Shown here piece after piece: positions 13,517 to 20,370 of a DNA stretch of 22,741 bases (the stretch's first letter is position 1; every line of letters begins with the position of its first letter). Position numbers and translations under genes: made by a program. The notes beneath the pieces are model-generated. The model was not told the origin of the DNA. It did not search any database and worked only from the letters and a program-made list of their open reading frames with translations. The stretch covers positions 1-22,741 of IMG/VR virus record IMGVR_UViG_3300032665_000200; one strand, written 5' to 3'. The stretch is from a virus.

Positions 13517-14172
13517 TGGTTACTGCTAAAAAATCCGCAGTTAAAAAGACGGTGAGGCGAACTACAAGACGACCACCACCTAAAGAAGACTTTACTGACA
13601 AGGTCGTTGATTTAATTAAATGGATTGACAGTCCGTTTAAGTTAATCACGGTGGTGCTGATTTCGTTTATTGCTTTTGCTGGTTATTTCGCTTGGGATTC
13701 CCGACAGGTCATTTTGGGTGCGATTGCAGCCAAGAAAACCGAAATGAAAGAAGTACCGGCAATTGAGGCAATATCCAAAAATTTATTGTATGACCTAAGC
13801 GCAGATGTGGTCGTGGTTAATGCTGTAAACCTGCAGGCAAATAGCCGAAGCACATTGTTGGTGCTGAGCAATCAGGGTAGAGATAAAGCCTTGGAGGGGT
13901 CAATCAACGCATTATTTACTAGCGTTCCCGAGCATAACAAATCCGTCATTACAATGTTTCAGGGTGAAGTTTCCTGTGAACCATTTATTCCAGCATCAAA
14001 ACTTGGGGATTTTGCCATCAAGCACGGTGTGACATATATGTGCAGAGGTTCTGTTCCGCCAGAAATGGGACGGTTTGTAGGCTATATCGCTGTTGGCTTC
14101 GCAGTCCAACCCAAAGATGTAGCGCAAGTCAAAGCTCGGATTAACCTTGCAAGTACGGAGATGGCTAAGTGA
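13516..14172 (+). CDS. Membrane-anchored protein with predicted periplasmic domain, lysis cassette
   Basis: A 218-residue protein. Residues 1-24 are very basic (MVTAKKSAVKKTVRRTTRRP), and one hydrophobic helix lies at 41-60 (FKLITVVLISFIAFAGYFAW). By the positive-inside rule the remaining 155 residues would be periplasmic. That part looks alpha/beta: several beta-like runs (DVVVVNAVNLQAN, STLLVLSNQ, FVGYIAVGFAVQ) and two Cys (V-S-C-E-P-F and Y-M-C-R-G) that could form a disulfide. I do not recognise the family. It is encoded between holin and endolysin with overlapping codons on both sides, so a role in lysis timing or envelope disruption is plausible. It lacks the long coiled coil of a typical inner-membrane spanin. 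Confidence 0.75.
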   Translation: MVTAKKSAVKKTVRRTTRRPPPKEDFTDKVVDLIKWIDSPFKLITVVLISFIAFAGYFAWDSRQVILGAIAAKKTEMKEVPAIEAISKNLLYDLSADVVVVNAVNLQANSRSTLLVLSNQGRDKALEGSINALFTSVPEHNKSVITMFQGEVSCEPFIPASKLGDFAIKHGVTYMCRGSVPPEMGRFVGYIAVGFAVQPKDVAQVKARINLASTEMAK

Positions 14173-14789
14173 TAACTAAAAACCTTTTGGTTGACAGCGG
14201 CACTTGCTCAGACGCAATGGCGGATATGTGGCTGGATGCATTGAATGCAACTTGCGAAAAGTACGAAATCAACACCCCAGAGCGGGTAGCTGGTTTTTTG
14301 TCCCAAGCTGCCCACGAGTCTGGTGGATTCAAGTTTGTGGCGGAAAACCTAAATTATTCCGCACCTGCCCTGCGCTCCATCTTTGGTAAGTATTTTCCTG
14401 ACGATTCAGTAGCAAATGCCTACGCCCGTAATCCAGAAAAGATAGCAAATAGAATATATGCAAACAGGATGGGCAATGGTGACGAAGCTTCTGGGGAAGG
14501 TTTTAAGTACCGTGGTCGAGGGCTTATTCAACTCACGGGCAAGGATAATTATGTTGCATTTGGTAACGCTACTGGGGTGGACGCTGTTAATAATCCTGCT
14601 CTTGTTGAACATCCTGAAGCGGCGGCTCTATCTGCTGGCTGGTTTTGGAGTACTCGCCACCTTAATAATTATGCTGATGTAAAAGACGTGGTTGGCATGA
14701 CAAAACGAGTAAACGGCGGTACAAACGGCTTGGATGATCGCCAAATGCGTTATGCCAAGATCATGGACTATTTTAATGCACAGGGGTAA
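14169..14789 (+). CDS. Endolysin, glycoside hydrolase family 19 (chitinase-like lysozyme)
   Basis: A 206-residue single-domain GH19 enzyme that would cleave the glycan strands of peptidoglycan. Key motifs are AAHESGGF with catalytic Glu50, AENLNYSA with the second candidate acid Glu59, then A-N-R-I-Y-A-N-R-M-G-N-G-D. The substrate-groove signature YRGRGLIQLTGKDNY spans residues 114-128, and RVNGGTNGLDDR lies near the C-terminus. No signal peptide, SAR helix or separate wall-binding domain is present, so release depends on the holin. The GTG start overlaps the upstream stop (GTGA), with GGAG at 14157-14160; no better in-frame ATG exists nearby. Length is normal for single-domain phage GH19 lysins of Gram-negative hosts. 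Confidence 0.93.
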   Translation: MITKNLLVDSGTCSDAMADMWLDALNATCEKYEINTPERVAGFLSQAAHESGGFKFVAENLNYSAPALRSIFGKYFPDDSVANAYARNPEKIANRIYANRMGNGDEASGEGFKYRGRGLIQLTGKDNYVAFGNATGVDAVNNPALVEHPEAAALSAGWFWSTRHLNNYADVKDVVGMTKRVNGGTNGLDDRQMRYAKIMDYFNAQG

Positions 14790-14801
14790 AATTAAGGCGT
14801 G

Positions 14802-14825
14802 TCGGTTTGTTAAAAACTGAGCCGA
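14802..14825 (+). other. Weak hairpin in gap after the endolysin
   Basis: The 57-base gap between endolysin and adaptor genes holds TCGGTT pairing with AGCCGA, extendable to eight pairs if G-T pairs are counted, around an A-rich loop. No U-tract follows, so it is not a convincing intrinsic terminator. It could mark the boundary between lysis and tail transcripts. The remaining gap shows only a weak GGGAC ribosome binding site before 14847. Confidence 0.3.
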
Positions 14826-14846
14826 ACCTTACTTGGGACAACTGAC

Positions 14847-15482
14847 ATGACCGCATCTTTTGCTTTAACTTACGACAATCTAGTGACTGCCGTGGAGCAG
14901 TACTTAGAACGTAGTGACGCCTCTGTCGTTCAGCAAATCCCCACATTTATTACCCTAGCTGAGTTTGAAATCGCTCAGCAGATTAAGACGCTCGGTCAAA
15001 TTGAAGTCGCGCAGGGTTATATGGAACCGAATAATCCGGTTATCCCCAAGCCCGCGCGTTGGCGCAAAACTGTGTCCATGAGCGTGGTTGACTCCACGGG
15101 TGAACGTGTTCCGGTGTACCTTAGAAAGTACGAATACCTTACCAATTACAATGCAGAAAGCCCATCGGGTTTACCCTTATATTACGGGGATTATGATTAT
15201 GATAACTGGTATGTTTCACCAATCCCTGACCAAGCTTACCAATTTGAAGTCTTGGTTTATCAGCGTCTGCAACCACTGTCTTCAACGAATCAGACGAATT
15301 GGCTGACCAATAATGCGCCAAATGCGATGTTATTTGGCACGCTTTTACAAGCATCTATTTACGTCACAAACGATGCTCGATTGCAGTTATTCCAACAAAA
15401 ATACGACGTGGCGATGCAAGCCTTGAAAGCAGAAGACGTGGCTCGTGTGGGCGATAGATCGGCTATCGCTGTGGATTCCTAG
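14847..15482 (+). CDS. Head-to-tail adaptor protein (SU10/T7 gp11-like)
   Basis: A 211-residue protein with the usual adaptor layout: an N-terminal helical part (LVTAVEQYLERSD ... VQQIPTFITLAEFEIAQQIK), then a beta-containing part with PARWRKTVSMSV, YLRKYEYLTNY, L-P-L-Y-Y-G-D-Y-D-Y-D-N-W-Y-V-S-P-I-P and Y-Q-F-E-V-L-V-Y-Q-R-L-Q-P-L. Next comes N-Q-T-N-W-L-T-N-N-A-P-N-A-M-L-F-G-T-L-L-Q-A-S and a long C-terminal helix. This is the pattern of phage adaptor proteins that form a ring of subunits under the portal and hold the nozzle. It is encoded shortly before the nozzle, as expected for a short-tailed phage. The family name is by recall, and no alignment was run. Confidence 0.8.
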   Translation: MTASFALTYDNLVTAVEQYLERSDASVVQQIPTFITLAEFEIAQQIKTLGQIEVAQGYMEPNNPVIPKPARWRKTVSMSVVDSTGERVPVYLRKYEYLTNYNAESPSGLPLYYGDYDYDNWYVSPIPDQAYQFEVLVYQRLQPLSSTNQTNWLTNNAPNAMLFGTLLQASIYVTNDARLQLFQQKYDVAMQALKAEDVARVGDRSAIAVDS

Positions 15483-15490
15483 AGGTAATT

Positions 15491-16726
15491 ATGACGTCAT
15501 ACGTTAATCCATTGACCGGTCAGACCATTAGCCCTTCACAGGTGGGCTATGAGGCGCTGACAATATCGACGAGCACAGTGCTTAACTGGCCTATCAACAG
15601 CTCATACACCACTGACACGCCTACCGTTGCGGCAATTATGCAGGTGACGGCAACTGCCGTAGGGCTTGATCTGCTCATGCCACCGGCTAATCAGGTGTCT
15701 ACTGGTCAAGCGGTCTTAATTGAGAACGTCGGTACGATTCCTTTCACAGTAACGGACAACTCAGGCAATACTATTATTGTCGTGAACTCCACGCTAGCGC
15801 AGTATGTATTCCTGACCGATAACTCCACGATAAATGGAATTTGGTCAAGCATCGGATTTAATGCAAGCGGCTCATCGTCTAGCGCTGCTGCGCTTGCAGG
15901 TTACGGTCTTGAGGCTATTGGCAACACGCTTAATACGGTTTTCTATGAAGGCACAATCGCTTCAAGCACAAGCCTTACTTCAACTTATCAGTCCCAGTTT
16001 TTGGTTTGGACGGGCGGTGTAGGAACGATTACATTCCCATCAAGTGCATCGGCAGGCATAGGTAATGGCTGGTTTGTTGCCCTAAGAAACGGCGGCACGG
16101 GTACGCTCACTTTGACGCCATCCGGCACCGATACGATTGACGGCAATTCTAATAAGCAAATCAACCCGACCGAGTCGTTGGTGATCGTTTCCAACGGCAC
16201 GAACGGATGGTCAACCTTTGCTTATGGTCGCAATAACAACTTCATTTACACGCAGTTGGCAATTGGCGTGACTGGTGGCACATTAACTTTGTCGGCTACG
16301 CAATATGCCAACGTCGTGCAGACCTACACAGGTACGCTTACATCCAACCAGATCGTCATTCTGCCTTCTACGGTGCAGATTTACTACGTTGAGAATTCAA
16401 CTAGCGGGTCATACTCGTTGACCTTTAAGACCTCATCGATGACAGGCTCAACAGTATCTGTACCCCAAGGTCAGACGCTTACTATTATTTGTGATGGCAC
16501 GAACGTATATAACGCCTCAAGCGCTGCGGCAAGTTCATTAACCACGCTGACAATTAACTCAGGCTCGGCGACCAACCCGTCGCTAAACTTTTCTGGCGAT
16601 ACAAACACCGGTTTTTATCACCCGGGTTCAGGTCAGCTCGGTTTTGCCCTATCTGGTGCAAATGCCATGACGCTTAATAGCTCGGGGTTGACAGTTGTGA
16701 ATGGTATTAGCGGAGGTATGTTTTGA
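15491..16726 (+). CDS. Fibre-like appendage protein between adaptor and nozzle genes
   Basis: A 411-residue Ser/Thr/Gly/Asn-rich beta protein starting MTSYVNPLTGQTISPSQVGY. Its first 130 residues hold short beta repeats (TGQAVLIENVGTIPFTV, W-S-S-I-G). The middle contains TITFPSSASAGIGNGWFVAL and NGGTGTLTLTPSGTDTIDG units. The last 50 residues carry PSLNFSGDTNTGFYHPGSGQ then LGFALSGANAMTLNSSGLTV, a signature found near the C-terminal third of many phage tail fibres, normally followed by a knob or chaperone domain that is absent here. AGAGG at 15481-15485 precedes the start, and the stop overlaps the nozzle start. It is probably a fibre or spike attached near the adaptor or nozzle, or a head fibre. 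The protein looks complete but short for a fibre. Confidence 0.75.
   Translation: MTSYVNPLTGQTISPSQVGYEALTISTSTVLNWPINSSYTTDTPTVAAIMQVTATAVGLDLLMPPANQVSTGQAVLIENVGTIPFTVTDNSGNTIIVVNSTLAQYVFLTDNSTINGIWSSIGFNASGSSSSAAALAGYGLEAIGNTLNTVFYEGTIASSTSLTSTYQSQFLVWTGGVGTITFPSSASAGIGNGWFVALRNGGTGTLTLTPSGTDTIDGNSNKQINPTESLVIVSNGTNGWSTFAYGRNNNFIYTQLAIGVTGGTLTLSATQYANVVQTYTGTLTSNQIVILPSTVQIYYVENSTSGSYSLTFKTSSMTGSTVSVPQGQTLTIICDGTNVYNASSAAASSLTTLTINSGSATNPSLNFSGDTNTGFYHPGSGQLGFALSGANAMTLNSSGLTVVNGISGGMF
16712..16716 (+). promoter_or_regulatory. Ribosome binding site for the nozzle gene
   Basis: GGAGG lies six bases before TTG 16723 and supports this rare start codon. The nearer ATG (16718) is in the upstream frame and reaches a stop after two codons. 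Confidence 0.65.
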
Positions 16727-18510
16727 CTAAGCAAGTCCTGTCGCTGAAGATACCTCCCGGTATTCAACGGGATGGTACGATCCTCGATGCGCCGTCTTAT
16801 GTCGATGGCTCATGGGTTCGTTTTCAGCGTGGTCGTCCTCGCAAAATGTGGGGTTATAACGCCATTTTCCAGAATGCTACAGGGGTTTCCCGTGGCATGG
16901 TGATGAGTTCATATAACGAGGTCAACTACGTCTACTCGGGCTATAACGGTGGACTTCAGTATTGGTCAACAAGCAATAACGGTGGCGTGGGGTCTGGCCC
17001 ATACCCCATCACGATGTCTGGGTTTACATCTAGCCCAAATAACTTATGGCAGTTTGACATTGGATATGACTCCAACGGCGGCGGAGCTACAACAATCGTT
17101 GCTCACCCCGGTCAGAACCTCAATGACATTAGTAGCACTGTCGATACCCCGGTGTTGTACGGCACATTTCCCGGCGGATCGTTATCTGAGGTAGGTCAAT
17201 TTACCGCCTCCGTAGCGCTCACAAACGGCACAAATACTGGCGTGATTACTGGTGTGAATGGTTTGGTATACCCCGGACAGTTAGTAATAGGCGCAGGGTT
17301 CGTCGCTGGCACAACGGTAACCCAAGCCATCGTAAATAGTGGCAATACTGACCTGACATTTTCAAATAACTATACAGGCACGACTGGCACTGAAACATTG
17401 ACATTCGATAATCAGATTAGTGTGTCAGGTGGGTGCTGCATTATTTATCCTTATTTGTTTGTATACGGCAATAATGGATTGATTCAGAACTCGTCGGCGG
17501 GTAATTTTCAGAACTGGGTGGCAGCAGATGCGAATGCGAACAACGTCGCTACTGGCAAGATTGTTAAGGGTATGCCTCTGCGTGGCGGTACTACTTCCCC
17601 TAGTGGCTTGTTCTGGTCTTTGGACAGTATCATTCGGGTTTATTACAACCCAGTCTCGGTAGGCTCAGGCTCAACCACCAGTACGACGTACTGGGGTTAC
17701 GACCTGATTAGCTGCCAATCATCACTACTTTCTTCATCCTCCATTATTGAATACGACGGTATTTTCTACTGGTGCGGTACAGACAGATTCCTTTGCTACA
17801 ACGGTATCGTGCAGGAAATGCAAAACACGATGAACATGAACTACTTTTTTGACAATCTGAACTATGCTCAGCGTCAGAAAGTATGGGTATCAAAAGTGCC
17901 ACGTTGGGGTGAGATTTGGTGGTTTTACCCTCGAGGCGATGCTACAGAATGCAATGACGCCATTATTTACAATGTGCGTGAAAAGACTTGGTACGATGCT
18001 GGTCAGGCGCTAGGCGCAAGACGCTCCGCAGGTGTGTTTACAGAAGTGTTCAGATTCCCCGTTTGGGCAGGCAATGATGAGGATACTAACGGGAACACTA
18101 TCTTGTGGCAACATGAGACAGGTGTAGATCAAATCTACCAGAACACGCAAACAGCAATTCAAAGTTACTTTGAAACCAATAGCATTGGGTATAACACGGG
18201 TGGGCCGGGGCTTTCCCGCCAGACCGTGCAAGGTCAAAACAACTGGATGAGAATAGAGCGTGTTGAACCTGATTTCATCCAGTCCGGTGAAATGGACATC
18301 TACGTTACTGGACGTAGTTATGCGGATGATAATGATCAGGTGAGTGGTCCGTATCCGTTTGACCCCACGACGTTAAAAGTTGATATGCGTGAGCAGCGCC
18401 GTGAGCCTAGATTAAAGTTTAATAGTAACGTCGTAGGTGGCGATTATCAGATGGGTAATGTTTTAATATCCGCTGAAATCAGTGATGTTCGTGGTACAGG
18501 TAACCCATGA
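16723..18510 (+). CDS. Tail nozzle / hub protein (P22 gp10 / T7 gp12-like)
   Basis: A 595-residue protein with the classic nozzle N-terminus: L-K-I-P-P-G-I-Q-R-D-G-T then A-P-S-Y-V-D-G-S-W-V-R-F and Q-R-G-R-P-R-K-M-W-G-Y (residues 8-45). Later landmarks are V-N-Y-V-Y-S-G-Y-N-G, FVYGNNGLIQNSSAGNFQNW, GMPLRGG, FYWCGTDRFLCYNG, KVPRWGEIWWFYPRGDATEC, DAIIYNVREKTWY and MRIERVEPDF. Such proteins form a hexameric propeller that closes the short tail and keeps DNA inside. Residues about 160-236 are an inserted Thr/Gly-rich beta module (V-Y-P-G-Q-L-V-I-G-A-G-F-V-A-G-T-T-V-T-Q) of a type more often seen in fibres. A TTG start preceded by GGAGG overlaps the upstream stop. Coupling to the adaptor and fibre genes fits assembly of one tail complex. 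Confidence 0.85.
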   Translation: MTKQVLSLKIPPGIQRDGTILDAPSYVDGSWVRFQRGRPRKMWGYNAIFQNATGVSRGMVMSSYNEVNYVYSGYNGGLQYWSTSNNGGVGSGPYPITMSGFTSSPNNLWQFDIGYDSNGGGATTIVAHPGQNLNDISSTVDTPVLYGTFPGGSLSEVGQFTASVALTNGTNTGVITGVNGLVYPGQLVIGAGFVAGTTVTQAIVNSGNTDLTFSNNYTGTTGTETLTFDNQISVSGGCCIIYPYLFVYGNNGLIQNSSAGNFQNWVAADANANNVATGKIVKGMPLRGGTTSPSGLFWSLDSIIRVYYNPVSVGSGSTTSTTYWGYDLISCQSSLLSSSSIIEYDGIFYWCGTDRFLCYNGIVQEMQNTMNMNYFFDNLNYAQRQKVWVSKVPRWGEIWWFYPRGDATECNDAIIYNVREKTWYDAGQALGARRSAGVFTEVFRFPVWAGNDEDTNGNTILWQHETGVDQIYQNTQTAIQSYFETNSIGYNTGGPGLSRQTVQGQNNWMRIERVEPDFIQSGEMDIYVTGRSYADDNDQVSGPYPFDPTTLKVDMREQRREPRLKFNSNVVGGDYQMGNVLISAEISDVRGTGNP

Positions 18511-18755
18511 TAGTCTATGATCCCCGTGGGCATGACTGGAATCATTGGTGCGCTCGCATGAATGAGTTGTTTGCGGCGAACCAGCTCGGCACGGTGCCAG
18601 AGGATCAATGGCGCAGCTGGGCGGAAGGTATGTTAGGAATTGGGTATTTTAATAGTTCTGCCGTTGCAGACCCTAGGTTATTTAGTACTTGGCAAGAATG
18701 GGCAGAACGTATGGTAGAGGCAATGACAGTGTTGCCTATTACAGGTAAAGGCTGA
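18507..18755 (+). CDS. Small protein coupled to the nozzle gene
   Basis: An 82-residue protein (MIVYDPRGHDWNHWCARMNE, then LFAANQLGTVPEDQWRSWAE, ending VEAMTVLPITGKG). It is rich in Trp (six) and likely all-helical, with two similar units (WNHWCARMNELF; W-Q-E-W-A-E-R-M-V-E-A-M) that suggest an internal duplication. The start overlaps the nozzle stop (ATGA). Comparable small proteins follow the nozzle gene in related phages, usually without a known role. An assembly factor or minor tail subunit is an inference from coupling alone. Confidence 0.75.
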   Translation: MIVYDPRGHDWNHWCARMNELFAANQLGTVPEDQWRSWAEGMLGIGYFNSSAVADPRLFSTWQEWAERMVEAMTVLPITGKG

Positions 18756-18757
18756 TT

Positions 18758-20368
18758 ATGGCATGGTCACAAGTTCAATCTGGCGATGGGAGCACTTATT
18801 ACGTAAGTGATACGGGGGAGACGTCCAATGACCCGTCCGTGATGAGTAATCAGAGCTTGGCTTCACAGCCTGTTACTGCGCAAAATGTTGCACAGGCATA
18901 CCAACAGGTAATGGGTACAGCGCCAACGCAGGATTGGATTAACCAAACCGTTTCGGCATATAACGATCCAAACGCTACTGTGGGTAATGTCATTCGTGAC
19001 ACCGCTACGGCAGCATCTGCAAGCGGCACGCCGTTTACCAATACTGCGGGTGATCCAAATAGTTTTGCTGCTGGCGCTCAATATTATCAAAACCAAGGGT
19101 ACATACCCGGTGGCACTACATATGAAGGCGTGCCTACTTCATTTGTTGACCCGAAAACAGGTAAAGTAGTTGCTCAATATGGTGTAACACAACAGGATCA
19201 AGGCGGTACGCCAACGTCTTATGCATCTAGTCAATTTCAGTGGAACCCATCAAGCTCAGTTCCACAAGGATACACCACAGCTTTAGCTATTCCACAGACC
19301 GATTACAACACTGGTCTTTTGGATGCGCTTAAAGGTGTTGGAATGGTGGTAGCCACTATCGGAGGCGCTGGTGCGCTTGATGCTCTCGGCGGAGCAGATG
19401 CATTGGCAAGTACGGGGTTTGGAGGTGGCGCTCCGGCCTCATTATCTAATGGTGCAGCAGCTACAGAAGCCGCATATGAATCAGCATTGCCCGGTGCAGG
19501 CCAAGGCGCAGACGCACTTGTTAACGGTGCAGTACCTGCTACGTCAGGATTAAGCGCATCTCAGATTGCACAGCTAGCAACGAAAGCCTTGCCGCCTCTT
19601 TTAAAAGTTTTAACGAGTTCGGGAACTACATCATCGGGTCAGGGGTCATCTAGTCAAGGATTACCCACTAGCCAAAGCACCTCTGGTCAAAGTTCTCAAT
19701 CTACTAGTTCAAATGGCCCGTGGAACAACAACGGCAATCCGTTGCAAGCTACCGAATTGACTTGGTCACCAACTGCAGAAAAACCCATTACAGCAGGGGA
19801 TGCAAATTTACAAATGTTACTTCCTAACTTAGACCCCAGCTTGATGCGTCAGTTTGCCATGAACGGCATGATCCCCTCTGGTGTGGGCGGTCAATCTTCA
19901 GTAGGCAATACTCAACAGCCTAGCTATTACACCTATGGCTCACCAGCTCAAACCACGCAATTCACGACCGCTCAAACGCCCTTATCAATTGATAAGAATT
20001 CAATCCAAAGCGGTATGGCAGGTTATGCAGGTGGGGGTGGTGTCTTAGCCTCTTTCAGAGATGGGGGTCAGGATCATGTACCCGAGTTTATTACTGGCGC
20101 AACTGGTCATTATGTCAAAGGGCGTGGAGACGGCCAGTCAGATGATATCCCTGCAATGTTGGCAGAAGGTGAATATGTGTTTGATGCTGACACGGTTGCC
20201 CAACTTGGAAATGGATCAAGTGATGCAGGAGCCAAAGTGCTTGATAAAATGAGGGAGGCGATAAGAGAGCATAAGCGTAGCGCCCCCGTAAATTCTATTC
20301 CACCTAAGGCAAAATCTCCACTTGAGTACCTGAAAGAAGGTATGAAAATGAAAGGCAAAAGGAAATAA
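18758..20368 (+). CDS. Candidate internal virion (ejection) protein with conserved C-terminal domain
   Basis: A 536-residue protein. Residues about 40-75 (NVAQAYQQVMGTAPTQDWIN) resemble short helical modules (A-Y-Q-x-V-L-G-R-x-P type). A hydrophobic Gly/Ala stretch at about 190-215 (LKGVGMVVATIGGAGALDAL) could insert into a membrane. Residues 290-340 are Ser/Gln/Thr low-complexity. The C-terminal 115 residues are a recognisable phage domain: G-G-G-G-V-L-A-S-F-R-D-G-G, FITGATGHYVKGRGDGQSDD, I-P-A-M-L-A-E-G-E-Y-V-F-D-A-D-T-V and LGNGSSDAGAKVLDKMREAI, ending very basic. This G-D-G-x-S-D-x-I-P-A-x-L-x-x-G-E-x-V pattern occurs in internal virion and tape-measure-like proteins. It is the first of three such genes in a row. 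Confidence 0.75.
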   Translation: MAWSQVQSGDGSTYYVSDTGETSNDPSVMSNQSLASQPVTAQNVAQAYQQVMGTAPTQDWINQTVSAYNDPNATVGNVIRDTATAASASGTPFTNTAGDPNSFAAGAQYYQNQGYIPGGTTYEGVPTSFVDPKTGKVVAQYGVTQQDQGGTPTSYASSQFQWNPSSSVPQGYTTALAIPQTDYNTGLLDALKGVGMVVATIGGAGALDALGGADALASTGFGGGAPASLSNGAAATEAAYESALPGAGQGADALVNGAVPATSGLSASQIAQLATKALPPLLKVLTSSGTTSSGQGSSSQGLPTSQSTSGQSSQSTSSNGPWNNNGNPLQATELTWSPTAEKPITAGDANLQMLLPNLDPSLMRQFAMNGMIPSGVGGQSSVGNTQQPSYYTYGSPAQTTQFTTAQTPLSIDKNSIQSGMAGYAGGGGVLASFRDGGQDHVPEFITGATGHYVKGRGDGQSDDIPAMLAEGEYVFDADTVAQLGNGSSDAGAKVLDKMREAIREHKRSAPVNSIPPKAKSPLEYLKEGMKMKGKRK

Positions 20369-20370
20369 TT

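Noticed and set aside
14204-14389. Y-V-A-G-C in an alternative + frame inside the endolysin, considered as an outer-membrane spanin lipobox
   Set aside because: No hydrophobic signal segment precedes the Cys, the product is Arg/Trp/Cys-rich, and the endolysin frame fully explains the DNA.
14790-14846. Possible promoter or intrinsic terminator after the endolysin
   Set aside because: The hairpin lacks a U-tract, and I could not find a -35/-10 pair with acceptable spacing; kept only as a weak hairpin.
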